Below the pieces are notes generated by a model, which did no database searches, had not been told where the DNA came from, and saw only the letters and a program-made list of their open reading frames with translations. A DNA stretch of 14,815 nucleotides from Flavobacteriales bacterium (GTDB lineage Bacteria; Bacteroidota; Bacteroidia; Flavobacteriales; BACL11): contig JABJNS010000012.1 in the NCBI GenBank assembly GCA_018664745.1, forward strand, positions 1 to 14,815, written 5' to 3'. Position 1 is the first letter of the stretch. The number at the start of each line of letters is the position of its first letter. Positions 6,422 through 14,144 of the stretch are shown here, piece by piece. The position numbers were made by a program, and so were the translations under genes.

Positions 6422-9010
6422 GTGAAGGTAAATACACAGCATATAGTTAAGGGTTTTTTAGCAATATTATTGTTGATTTCTACGAGTTGTTCTACCAAAA
6501 AAAAGACTTGGGTTAGTCGTACATTTCATAATACAACAGCTAAGTATAACGGGTATTTTAATGGAAAAGAAAGTATTAAATCTGGAATAAAAAAACTGCA
6601 TGAGGGGTATAAAGATGATTATACAGCTATTCTTCCAGTTTATCCAACTGGGGATTTAAAAAAATCAAAGAAAATACATTCCTATATGGATAAGGCCATC
6701 AAAAAAGGGTCTATTGTTATTCAAAGACATTCCATAAAAATAAAAGGAAAAGAGTACTGCAAGTGGATTGATGATAATTATCTTTTGGTAGGAAAATCCT
6801 ATTTCTATAAAGGAGAGTTTGATGAAGCAATTAAAACATTTAGTTTTATTAAAAATGAGTATAAGAAAAATGAAATCAGATTTGAAGCGTCTTTATGGTT
6901 GATTAGAAGTTATGTTGAAAAAGGAGATTTTACTACTGCTGAAATGGAGTTAGATGAGCTTGAAAATGACAGAAAATTCCCAAAGAATTTAGAAACTGAA
7001 CGAGCAACTGTAGCTGCTGATTTTTATTTACAACAAGAAAATTATCCTCTTGCTTTAGAGAATTTGGGCAAGCTAGATAAGCTGATAAATAGGAAAAGAA
7101 AGAAAGTGCGCTACAATTATATAATGGCACAAATTTATCAGCAACACGATAACTTTAGGAGTGCTAAAAAGAAATACGAACAAGTTCTAAAGTCAAATCC
7201 TGAATACGAAATGGTATTTAATGCTAAAATGAATTTAGCACGATCATTAGAGACTGGAAGTAGAGACACTGATAAAATGCGTCAAAAATTGCTGAAAATG
7301 ACGAAAGATGATAAGAACAAGGAGTATCTAGATCAGATTTATTACACACTTGCTGAAATGGATATGAATAATTCGGATACGCTTTCAGCTATTGATAATT
7401 ACACGCTTTCTACCGTAAACAGCATAATAAATGAGTCGCAAAAAGCATTGTCATTTTTAGCGCTTGCTAGAATTGATTACAATAGAGCTTTGTATAAATC
7501 ATCTAAAATATATTATGACAGTACTCTATTTTATATGGAGGATGATTTTAGAGCATACGAATTAGCAAAAGAAAACCATGAAGTTCTTCAGGATTTAGTT
7601 TATCATTTGGATATAATTAATATGCAAGATAGTTTACAGGCTTTAGCATCTCTTCCAAAGACAGAATTAAACACAATCATTAATCAAATTATACAGGATG
7701 AAGTTGAAAAAGAACGAGAAGCTTTAGAGGTTGAACGCTCCAAACAACAAATGATGTATGAAAACAATAGAAATGGTGGGAGAGGCGAGCAGTTTGGAAA
7801 TAATACATCAGGAGGGAAGTGGTATTTTTATAACCCAGCAACTTTAAGTTTTGGACTTTCAGAATTCAGAAAAAAATGGGGAAAACGAAAGCTAGAAGAT
7901 GATTGGAGAAGAAAAGATAAAAAAGTAAATAATACTTTTGAAATTGATTCAATTGCTTCAGATAGTACTGAGGTGATAACAGAAAATAAAAAAGACCCAA
8001 AATATTACTTAGATAAATTACCAAAAACAGAAGAAGATTTTGCTAATTCAAATGAAATGATAAAAGAATCTACTTATCAAGCGGGGGTTATTTATAAAAA
8101 TGGATTGCTAGAGTATAATAAGAGCTCCTCCTTATTTATGAACTTGCTTTCTCGTTTTCCATATGACAAAAACTATGCAGCTTTGGCTTATTACAATGTA
8201 TATACTAATCATCTGGAGGTAGGAAAGGAGCAGGAAGCGGAGGTGATGAAAAACTTATTACTACATAACTTTCCAAATAGTGTGTATGCTCAATTGTTAA
8301 CAAATCCTAATTTCCAGGATGAGTGGGTTACAGAAAAGAATCAGAAAGAAATAGATTATCAGCTTGTGTACAGTAGTTATTTTGCAAAAGAATACGAAAA
8401 GGTTATCCTGCAAACAAATGAGCTAAAAGAGGATGATTATAGAACAAAAAATACTTTCTTAAGGGCGCTTTCTTTTGCTGGAATTAAGGATACGGCAAAT
8501 TTAATAAATAGCCTTAACTTGATTATTTCATTTAAAGAAGATTTAGATATTATTGCTGAATCAGAATATTTGTTAAGTGTTTTAAAAGATCCTGTAGCTA
8601 TGCAAAAAGCAAATGAACAAGCTTTAATGGAATCTCCTTATCTGTATAGAAGTTCAAAAACACACATGACCCTTCTTATTTTGCCAAAAGAAGGGGTAGA
8701 TATCAACTATTTAAAAACATTGATTTCTGATTATCATGCTAAGGATTTTGAAAATGAAGTATTTGAAATAAGTGCAATGATGATGGGCTTAGATAAGCAC
8801 CTTTTAATGATTAAAACATTTGCCAATGTTGAGGGTGTTATGTTGTATAATCAACTCTTTAACTCAAATAGCACAATTATTAATGAGCTTGAAAAAGCTG
8901 ACTTTAAAGTGCTAGCTATTTCAATGGAAAACTTTAAGGAATTTTATAAAAATAAGGATGTTGAAGGGTATTACAACTTCTTTAAAAAGAATTATTTAGA
9001 CAATAATTAA
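6422..9010 (+). CDS. porW: Type IX secretion / gliding motility TPR lipoprotein PorW/SprE
   Basis: An 862-aa TPR-rich lipoprotein needed in Bacteroidota for type IX secretion and gliding (SprE in Flavobacterium, PorW in Porphyromonas), where it is thought to connect the membrane motor to outer-membrane parts. The signal peptide (1-22) ends before Cys23 in ISTSC, then STKKKTWVSR; Ser rather than Leu at -3 makes the lipobox slightly atypical. TPR-like helix pairs fill about 95-390 and 560-780. A signature GGKWYFYNPATLSFG segment, with SEFRKKWGKRKLEDDW after it (about 464-497), is characteristic of this family. The start is GTG (6422): an in-frame TAA lies six codons upstream, no ATG is available, and GTG places the signal peptide correctly. 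Promoter-like boxes lie at 6332-6364. The bactofilin-ATP synthase cluster follows. Confidence 0.9.
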   Translation: MKVNTQHIVKGFLAILLLISTSCSTKKKTWVSRTFHNTTAKYNGYFNGKESIKSGIKKLHEGYKDDYTAILPVYPTGDLKKSKKIHSYMDKAIKKGSIVIQRHSIKIKGKEYCKWIDDNYLLVGKSYFYKGEFDEAIKTFSFIKNEYKKNEIRFEASLWLIRSYVEKGDFTTAEMELDELENDRKFPKNLETERATVAADFYLQQENYPLALENLGKLDKLINRKRKKVRYNYIMAQIYQQHDNFRSAKKKYEQVLKSNPEYEMVFNAKMNLARSLETGSRDTDKMRQKLLKMTKDDKNKEYLDQIYYTLAEMDMNNSDTLSAIDNYTLSTVNSIINESQKALSFLALARIDYNRALYKSSKIYYDSTLFYMEDDFRAYELAKENHEVLQDLVYHLDIINMQDSLQALASLPKTELNTIINQIIQDEVEKEREALEVERSKQQMMYENNRNGGRGEQFGNNTSGGKWYFYNPATLSFGLSEFRKKWGKRKLEDDWRRKDKKVNNTFEIDSIASDSTEVITENKKDPKYYLDKLPKTEEDFANSNEMIKESTYQAGVIYKNGLLEYNKSSSLFMNLLSRFPYDKNYAALAYYNVYTNHLEVGKEQEAEVMKNLLLHNFPNSVYAQLLTNPNFQDEWVTEKNQKEIDYQLVYSSYFAKEYEKVILQTNELKEDDYRTKNTFLRALSFAGIKDTANLINSLNLIISFKEDLDIIAESEYLLSVLKDPVAMQKANEQALMESPYLYRSSKTHMTLLILPKEGVDINYLKTLISDYHAKDFENEVFEISAMMMGLDKHLLMIKTFANVEGVMLYNQLFNSNSTIINELEKADFKVLAISMENFKEFYKNKDVEGYYNFFKKNYLDNN

Positions 9011-9028
9011 GTCTTTAAAATATTTTAG

Positions 9029-9036
9029 TAGTTTTG
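9029..9036 (+). promoter_or_regulatory. Bacteroidota-type -7 box for the bactofilin-atpZ unit
   Basis: TAGTTTTG followed by CAC matches TAnnTTTG exactly and sits 23 nt before the bactofilin ATG, giving a leader of about 17 nt. No convincing TTTG -33 element is seen at 19-23 nt upstream. No terminator is visible between porW and this box, so read-through from porW is possible too. Confidence 0.5.
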
Positions 9037-9059
9037 CACTAACAAATACTTTAATTAAG

Positions 9060-9473
9060 ATGTTTACAAATAAAAATGAATCAATGAAAAAAGGAGAAAC
9101 AACAGCAGCTGTGAATATGATTGGAGCAGGAACCGTAATCACAGGAGATGTATTTTCTAAAGGTGATATTAGAGTTGACGGAACATTAAAAGGCTCAGTA
9201 ATTACTGAGGGAAAAGTTGTGTTAGGAAGAGAGGGAATTATTGAGGGAGATATTGAATGTAAAGATGCTGATATTTCAGGAACAATAAAAGCAAAAATTT
9301 CAGTTTCACAACTACTCTCATTAAAAGCAACAGCAAAATTAAATGGTGATATCATCACTAATAAACTATCAATTGAGCCTGGAGCTGAATTTACAGGTTC
9401 ATGTAGTATGGGTGCGGTAATTAAAGATATTAAAGATGCTGGAAAAACCGAACAAAAAGAAAAGACCGCTTAA
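9060..9473 (+). CDS. Bactofilin (polymer-forming cytoskeletal protein)
   Basis: A 137-aa cytosolic or membrane-associated protein of the bactofilin family, which self-assembles without nucleotide into filaments that organise cell shape, wall synthesis or appendages. Residues about 18-122 carry the glycine-spaced repeats of the right-handed beta-helix, with recurring 'GD(I/V)' and 'GxI' turns: GAGTVITGDV, GDIRVDGTLKG, GREGIIEGDIEC, ISGTIKA, LNGDIITN and EPGAEFTGSCSMG. The tails are short and polar, as in other bactofilins. The start at 9060 (MFTNKN) is preferred over the ATG at 9084 because a short MF-led N-terminus is common and it sits well behind the promoter. Its last 38 nt overlap atpZ in another frame. 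The role here is not known; adjacency to porW and an M23 peptidase fits envelope organisation. Confidence 0.93.
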   Translation: MFTNKNESMKKGETTAAVNMIGAGTVITGDVFSKGDIRVDGTLKGSVITEGKVVLGREGIIEGDIECKDADISGTIKAKISVSQLLSLKATAKLNGDIITNKLSIEPGAEFTGSCSMGAVIKDIKDAGKTEQKEKTA

Positions 9474-9672
9474 TCGGTATTTAGTTCTAACTTCTGTTCC
9501 TTTTCAGATAGGAATAACTATTTATTTAGGTGCTTATTTAGGGAAATTGCTTGATACAAAATATGCTTTTGAAAAACCTTGGTTTACTATTGCAGGTGTT
9601 TTATTAGCATTAATTATTGCAATGTATAGTGTAATCCAACAATTAAACAAACTCAATAATCGGGATGAGTAG
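9436..9672 (+). CDS. atpZ: AtpZ/AtpI-family ATP synthase accessory protein
   Basis: A 78-aa protein with a basic N-terminus and two membrane helices (about 14-36 and 48-69), linked by the family-like GKLLDTKYAFEKPWFTIAG segment. AtpZ-type proteins sit at the head of ATP synthase operons; in Bacillus, AtpZ with AtpI has been reported to help divalent cation uptake, and AtpI to help c-ring assembly. Here it begins inside the bactofilin gene, overlapping its last 38 nt in a different frame. Its terminal codons overlap the next gene by 8 nt (ATGAGTAG), suggesting coupled translation. The long overlap is supported by the basic N-terminal residues LEKPNKKKRP, typical before a first helix, but I see no other in-frame ATG before the first helix to compare with. 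Confidence 0.82.
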   Translation: MLEKPNKKKRPLNRYLVLTSVPFQIGITIYLGAYLGKLLDTKYAFEKPWFTIAGVLLALIIAMYSVIQQLNKLNNRDE

Positions 9673-10051
9673 CAGAGCTTTAAAAGGGTTTATCTTAATT
9701 CTTTTTTCAATTCTTTTAGTAATTTTTATTGCACATGTAAGTGTTTTGCATTTACTGAATCATGATGCATTTGCTAATAGTATTATAACTTCTTATATTG
9801 GAAATTTCCTACTAACAATTGTAATATTTACCTTCATTTATAATAACAGAGAAAAAAAAACTGAACGTTTAGGTTTCTTTTTTTTAGGGGGGAGTATGAT
9901 TAAATTTACATTATTCTTTATTTTTCTTTATCCTCTTTTTATGCAAGATGATTTAGTTAGTAGGCTAGAGTTCTTATCTTTTTTTATTCCATATTCGGTA
10001 GCTTTATCGGTTGAGACCCAACAATTGATAAAAGAGTTAAATAAGGCCTAA
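9665..10051 (+). CDS. Small four-helix membrane protein in the AtpI position
   Basis: A 128-aa protein with four predicted membrane helices (about 7-28, 41-60, 68-92 and 100-117) and short charged ends. I do not recognise it as a well-characterised family; similar small proteins occur at this place in Bacteroidota ATP synthase operons. Size, helix number, position between atpZ and atpB, and a G-rich turn leading to a basic residue in helix 3 (GGSMIKF, 75-81) recall AtpI, which has a Gly-acidic-x-x-Lys pattern there. Here the acidic residue is missing. I infer an AtpI-like role in c-ring assembly or ion supply, but this is inference. It overlaps atpZ by 8 nt and is separated from atpB by 120 nt containing a promoter. 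Confidence 0.75.
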   Translation: MSSRALKGFILILFSILLVIFIAHVSVLHLLNHDAFANSIITSYIGNFLLTIVIFTFIYNNREKKTERLGFFFLGGSMIKFTLFFIFLYPLFMQDDLVSRLEFLSFFIPYSVALSVETQQLIKELNKA

Positions 10052-10100
10052 AATTAGATGGTTACTATCTTTAAATAGCTTAACTAAAGAAAAGGGCTAA

Positions 10101-10135
10101 TTTGTTTTCGGAATTAACATAAATAGTTAGATTTG
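10101..10135 (+). promoter_or_regulatory. Promoter for the main atp operon (atpB onward)
   Basis: TAGATTTG (10128-10135) followed by CAC is an exact TAnnTTTG -7 box, 36 nt before the atpB ATG. A TTTG at 10101-10104 could be the -33 element, though its 23-nt spacer is a little long. The rest of the 120-nt intergenic region (10052-10171) shows no strong hairpin. The upstream atpZ genes could therefore be expressed separately from the structural subunits. Confidence 0.55.
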
Positions 10136-10171
10136 CACCGATTTTTAAAAAGACAATCATAGTCCTGTAAG

Positions 10172-11176
10172 ATGAATATAAAAACAATAATTTTCACCCT
10201 AGTAATTTCGGCTTTTACAAACCTTAATATTTCAGCTGAAGAGCATGTAAATCATGGTGAAAAAGACATCAAAACCGAGATAAAAGAAACAATTGCGCAT
10301 CACTTAATGGATTCGCATGATTTTATTTTAACACATGACCTTTCATTTCCACTACCTATAATTTTGTATACAGATGGTAATTTGGATATTTTTTCATCTG
10401 CTAATTTTCATCACGGAACAACATCTCATACTGTAAATGGTAGAACTTATTCTTTGGACCATGGGCATATTATTGAGGCAAGTGGCCTACATCCTATTGA
10501 TTTTTCTATTACTAAGAATGTAACCTTCATTATGATTGTATTTTTAATGATGTTAATCATGTTTACAAGAATGGCGAAATCATATAAAAAATCTGCTTTG
10601 CCAAGTGGAATGGGTAGATTGTTAGAGCCAATTGTTCTTTATATAAGAGATGATATTGCTATTCCTAATATTGGGGAAAAGCACTATAAGAAATACATGA
10701 GTTACTTGCTTACTGTATTTTTCTTTATTTGGATTATTAATTTATTTGGGTTAACTCCATTAGGTGTAAATGTAACTAACAATATTGCAGTAACCCTTTC
10801 TTTGGCACTTATTACTTATGTGCTAACTACAGTTACTGCCAATAAAAGTTACTGGGGTCATATCTTTTGGATGCCAGGTGTGCCAGTTCCAATGAAATTT
10901 ATTTTAGCTCCAATTGAGTTGTTAGGAACAATTATCAAGCCTTTTTCTTTAATGATTCGTTTGTATGCGAACATTACTGCTGGGCATGTCGTGCTAATGA
11001 GTATTTTAGGATTGATATTTATATTCAAAGGATGGATAGGTAGTTCTTTGTCGTTTGGATTGGCATTTGCATTAGCATTATTAGAGCTGTTAGTAGCAGC
11101 CTTACAAGCATATATTTTCACTATGTTATCAGCACTTTACTTTGGTTCAGCTGTTGAGGAGCATGATGATCATTAA
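10172..11176 (+). CDS. atpB: ATP synthase F0 subunit a
   Basis: Subunit a forms the two half-channels that carry ions to and from the c-ring. The 334-aa protein is longer than E. coli subunit a (271 aa) because of an N-terminal signal peptide (1-22, likely cut after ISA) and a periplasmic region of about 90 residues. That region is unusually His-rich, with about 12 His between residues 23 and 110. Membrane helices follow from about residue 117. The essential arginine is in SLMIRLYANITAGH (Arg263). The C-terminus ends EEHDDH. Similar long a subunits are usual in Bacteroidota. It is the first gene after a clear promoter and is followed 43 nt later by atpE. Identification is secure; the function of the extension is unknown. 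Confidence 0.97.
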   Translation: MNIKTIIFTLVISAFTNLNISAEEHVNHGEKDIKTEIKETIAHHLMDSHDFILTHDLSFPLPIILYTDGNLDIFSSANFHHGTTSHTVNGRTYSLDHGHIIEASGLHPIDFSITKNVTFIMIVFLMMLIMFTRMAKSYKKSALPSGMGRLLEPIVLYIRDDIAIPNIGEKHYKKYMSYLLTVFFFIWIINLFGLTPLGVNVTNNIAVTLSLALITYVLTTVTANKSYWGHIFWMPGVPVPMKFILAPIELLGTIIKPFSLMIRLYANITAGHVVLMSILGLIFIFKGWIGSSLSFGLAFALALLELLVAALQAYIFTMLSALYFGSAVEEHDDH

Positions 11177-11219
11177 TAAAAGTATTAACTAGAGTGTTTA
11201 ATTTTAAATCAATTTAATT

Positions 11220-11411
11220 ATGGAAATTCCAGCTATTGTAGGTGCAGGTTTAGTAGTAATCGGAGCAGGTATTGGTATCGGTAGAATTGGTGGGTCGGCA
11301 ATGGACGCTATTGCAAGACAACCAGAAGCTACTGCTAAGATCCAAACGGCTATGCTTATTGCTGCAGCACTAATTGAAGGTATTGGATTTGCTGCATTAT
11401 TTGCAGTATAA
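11220..11411 (+). CDS. atpE: ATP synthase F0 subunit c
   Basis: A 63-aa hairpin of two membrane helices that multimerises into the rotating ring. Helix 1 holds the Gly-rich GAGIGIGRIGG packing motif (15-25), the polar loop is ARQPEA (32-37), and helix 2 carries the ion-binding Glu53 in ALIEGIGF. Sodium-type rings usually have Gln in helix 1 and Ser/Thr just after the Glu; here the matching residues are Ile20 and Gly54-Ile55, so I infer proton coupling. The protein is shorter than E. coli c (79 aa) mainly at the ends. A strong inverted repeat follows its stop, which may raise its yield relative to other subunits, since about ten copies are needed per complex. Confidence 0.96.
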   Translation: MEIPAIVGAGLVVIGAGIGIGRIGGSAMDAIARQPEATAKIQTAMLIAAALIEGIGFAALFAV

Positions 11412-11420
11412 CAAACCTAT

Positions 11421-11457
11421 TAATCAAAACTGCAAGGGTTGCTTGCAGTTTTGATTA
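11421..11457 (+). terminator. 16-bp perfect hairpin between atpE and atpF
   Basis: The arms TAATCAAAACTGCAAG (11421-11436) and its exact reverse complement (11442-11457) enclose the 5-nt loop GGTTG. A T-rich but interrupted stretch (TATATTTTAAAAATT) follows. It is not a textbook terminator: the lower stem is AT-rich and there is no uninterrupted T run. It may act as a partial terminator or as a 3' stabilising/processing stem that makes atpE mRNA more abundant than the downstream genes. Confidence 0.65.
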
Positions 11458-11489
11458 TATTTTAAAAATTAAACAGAAAAAAAACAAAA

Positions 11490-11984
11490 ATGGATAAATT
11501 AATAAACGACTTTTCAGTAGGATTATTTTTTTGGCAATCATTACTTTTTATTGCATTAATTCTTTTGCTAAAGAAATTTGCATGGGGACCAATCTTAACT
11601 GCTGTTGAAGAGCGTGAAGATGGAATTAAAGATGCATTAGAAGCAGCAGAAAAAGCGAAAGCAGAAATGCAAGCATTAAATGCTGATAATGAAAGAATTT
11701 TAGCGGAAGCTAGAATTGAAAGAGATGTATTGTTGAAAGAAGCAAGAGAGATGAAGGGTAAAATTGTAAATGAAGCTAAGGAACAAGCAAATACTGAAGC
11801 TGACAAAATTTTAATTTCAGCTAAAGAGCAAATCAATAATGAAAAAATGAAAGCAATTACTGAACTTAAAAATCAGGTTGCTGATATGTCAATTGATATT
11901 GCTGAAAAGGTTTTAAAATCAGAATTATCTGACAAAAACAAACAAAACGAGTTAGTTGCTGAAGCATTAAAATTAACGAAATAG
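11490..11984 (+). CDS. atpF: ATP synthase F0 subunit b
   Basis: The peripheral stalk subunit joins the membrane sector to F1 through delta. The 164-aa protein has one N-terminal membrane helix (about 10-28), the conserved FAWGPIL turn (30-36), and then a long charged helix rich in Ala, Glu and Lys (about 40-145) forming the dimeric coiled coil. A short C-terminal helix (about 140-164) should contact delta. Its length is normal. It lies 78 nt behind atpE, past the hairpin, and 4 nt before atpH. Only one b-type gene is present in the window, consistent with a b2 homodimer. Confidence 0.96.
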   Translation: MDKLINDFSVGLFFWQSLLFIALILLLKKFAWGPILTAVEEREDGIKDALEAAEKAKAEMQALNADNERILAEARIERDVLLKEAREMKGKIVNEAKEQANTEADKILISAKEQINNEKMKAITELKNQVADMSIDIAEKVLKSELSDKNKQNELVAEALKLTK

Positions 11985-11988
11985 TATA

Positions 11989-12546
11989 ATGAAGCAATCA
12001 AGAGTAACAATAAGATACGCAAAAGCTTTATTGCAATTAGCAATTGAGCAAAACACATTGGAGCAATCCTATAATGATATGGTATTGCTTGATGCAGTTT
12101 GTACAGATAGCAAAGAGCTTTCTTTATTACTTAAAAGCCCTATTGTAAAAACGGATCATAAATTAAGCATTCTAAAAGAGATTTTTGCTTCTAAATTAGG
12201 TGAGGTAAGTATGGCGTTTATCAACATAATTACAACTAAGAAAAGAGAGAGTTTATTGGCTTTAATTGCAAGTAGCTTTATCTCTTTATACAAAGTGCAC
12301 AACAAAATTGAAACTGCTACAGTTACTACTGCCACTCCTTTGGATGAAGCATTAAGAGCTGATGTAATTAATTTCATAAAAAAACATGGTGATGATAATG
12401 TTGAGTTGACCGAAAAAGTTGATGAAAAAATTATTGGTGGTGCTATCATCAGAATGGGAGATAAGCAATTAGATGCAAGTGTATCGAAAGCAATTTCCGA
12501 ACTAAGACAAACATTTAACAAAAACCTGTATTTACAGGACTTCTAA
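11989..12546 (+). CDS. atpH: ATP synthase F1 subunit delta
   Basis: This 185-aa subunit (OSCP-type) caps the F1 head and holds the peripheral stalk. The N-terminal helical bundle starts with the family motif YAKALLQLA (10-18) and continues through KSPIVKTDHKLSILKEIF. The linker and C-terminal part carry TTKKRESLL, followed by the beta-rich 'VDEKIIGGAIIRMGDKQLDASV' region, including the strongly conserved Ile-Gly-Gly. It starts 4 nt after atpF and ends 14 nt before atpA, so it is translated within the same messenger. Length and motifs are normal. Confidence 0.96.
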   Translation: MKQSRVTIRYAKALLQLAIEQNTLEQSYNDMVLLDAVCTDSKELSLLLKSPIVKTDHKLSILKEIFASKLGEVSMAFINIITTKKRESLLALIASSFISLYKVHNKIETATVTTATPLDEALRADVINFIKKHGDDNVELTEKVDEKIIGGAIIRMGDKQLDASVSKAISELRQTFNKNLYLQDF

Positions 12547-12560
12547 AAAAACACAAAAAA

Positions 12561-14141
12561 ATGGCAGAAGTAAAACCAGCTGAAGTATCAGCAATTTTAA
12601 GACAACAATTATCAGGATTTAAATCTGAAGCAGAACTACAAGAAGTAGGTACTGTATTACAGGTTGGAGATGGTATTGCTCGTATTTATGGGCTTTCAAA
12701 TGTTCAATCGGGTGAGTTAGTTGAATTCGAAAACGGATTAAAAGCAATTGTATTAAACCTTGAAGAGGACAATGTTGGAGTTGTACTTTTAGGCCCATCA
12801 AAAGGGATTAAAGAAGGAGATACTGTTAAGAGAACAAAGAAAATTGCATCTATCAATGTAGGGGAAGGTATGTTAGGTAGAGTTGTTGACGGAATGGGAA
12901 ATCCTATTGATGGAAAAGGACCTATTGAAGGAACTACTTACGAAATGCCAATTGAAAGAAAGGCACCAGGTGTAATTTATCGTCAGCCAGTTGATGAGCC
13001 TTTACAAACGGGACTTAAAGCTGTTGATGCTATGATTCCTGTAGGAAGAGGACAAAGAGAGTTGATTATTGGAGATAGACAAACAGGGAAAACTGCTGTA
13101 GCTATCGATACAATTATCAATCAAAAAGAATTTTATGACAAAGGAGAGCCTGTTTTCTGTGTGTATGTTGCTGTTGGACAAAAAGCATCTACAGTAGCTG
13201 GTTTAGTTGATACTTTAGAAAAAGCTGGAGCATTACCTTATACTGTAATTGTTGCAGCAAGTGCTGCTGATCCTGCACCAATGCAATTTTACGCTCCATT
13301 AGCGGGAGCTGCAGTTGGTGAGTTTTTCAGAGATACTGGTCGCCCAGCATTAATTGTATTTGATGATTTATCAAAACAAGCTGTAGCTTACCGTGAGGTT
13401 TCTTTATTATTAAGAAGACCTCCGGGTCGTGAGGCATATCCAGGGGATGTATTTTACTTACACTCAAGGTTATTAGAGCGTGCTGCAAAAGTAATTAATG
13501 ATGATACTATTGCTTCACAAATGAATGATTTACCAGATTCTCTTAAGGGAATTGTAAAAGGGGGAGGTTCGTTAACAGCTTTACCAATTATTGAAACACA
13601 AGCAGGAGATGTATCTGCTTATATTCCTACCAATGTAATTTCTATTACTGATGGTCAGATTTTCTTAGAGTCTAATCTTTTCTTATCAGGTGTTCGTCCT
13701 GCAATTAATGTTGGTATTTCGGTATCAAGAGTTGGGGGTGCAGCACAAATTAAGTCAATGAAAAAGATTTCAGGTACTTTAAAGTTAGATCAAGCACAGT
13801 ATAGAGAGCTTGAAGCATTTGCTAAGTTTGGTTCTGATTTAGATGCAGCTACTAATGCTGTAATTGAAAAAGGAAAGCGTAATGTTGAAATCTTAAAACA
13901 AGGACAATATTCTCCTTTAAGAGTAGAAGAACAAGCGGCAATTATCTTCTGTGGTACTAACGGACTATTAATGGATGTTCCTGTAAAGAAAATTAAAGAA
14001 TTTGAAGTAGAGTACATTGCTTTCTTACATGCCAAACATCAAGACACTTTAGATGCTTTAGCTGCTGGAAAATTAACAGATGAAATTAAGTCAACTTTAA
14101 AGACTGTAGCTGCTGATTTATCTTCAAAATACGCAAACTAA
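12561..14141 (+). CDS. atpA: ATP synthase F1 subunit alpha
   Basis: Alpha alternates with beta in the F1 hexamer, binds nucleotide at non-catalytic sites and supplies the arginine finger to the catalytic sites. The 526-aa length is about 13 residues longer than E. coli alpha. The N-terminal beta barrel spans about 25-95, with GDGIARIYGL at its start. The P-loop GDRQTGKT is at 171-178 (Lys177), the Walker B segment ALIVFDDLS near 270, and the arginine finger is in ISVSRVGGAAQ (Arg390). A C-terminal helical domain follows from about 395. All key residues are intact. Its neighbours are delta 14 nt upstream and gamma 3 nt downstream. The small minus-strand frames inside it are shadows. Confidence 0.98.
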   Translation: MAEVKPAEVSAILRQQLSGFKSEAELQEVGTVLQVGDGIARIYGLSNVQSGELVEFENGLKAIVLNLEEDNVGVVLLGPSKGIKEGDTVKRTKKIASINVGEGMLGRVVDGMGNPIDGKGPIEGTTYEMPIERKAPGVIYRQPVDEPLQTGLKAVDAMIPVGRGQRELIIGDRQTGKTAVAIDTIINQKEFYDKGEPVFCVYVAVGQKASTVAGLVDTLEKAGALPYTVIVAASAADPAPMQFYAPLAGAAVGEFFRDTGRPALIVFDDLSKQAVAYREVSLLLRRPPGREAYPGDVFYLHSRLLERAAKVINDDTIASQMNDLPDSLKGIVKGGGSLTALPIIETQAGDVSAYIPTNVISITDGQIFLESNLFLSGVRPAINVGISVSRVGGAAQIKSMKKISGTLKLDQAQYRELEAFAKFGSDLDAATNAVIEKGKRNVEILKQGQYSPLRVEEQAAIIFCGTNGLLMDVPVKKIKEFEVEYIAFLHAKHQDTLDALAAGKLTDEIKSTLKTVAADLSSKYAN

Positions 14142-14144
14142 ACA

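Noticed and set aside
6933..7130. Minus-strand 65-codon frame inside porW/sprE
   Set aside because: It lies entirely within a confident coding region and shows no domain, signal or start context.
9084..9086. Internal ATG as the true bactofilin start
   Set aside because: The ATG at 9060 gives the usual short MF-led N-terminus and fits the promoter spacing.
11220..11411. Sodium-type c subunit
   Set aside because: The Gln in helix 1 and the Ser/Thr after the ion-binding Glu that mark sodium rings are replaced by Ile and Gly-Ile.
11462..12521. Minus-strand open frames opposite atpF and atpH
   Set aside because: They are rich in Ser, Ile and Leu as expected from the reverse complement of AT-rich coding sequence, and the plus-strand genes are certain.
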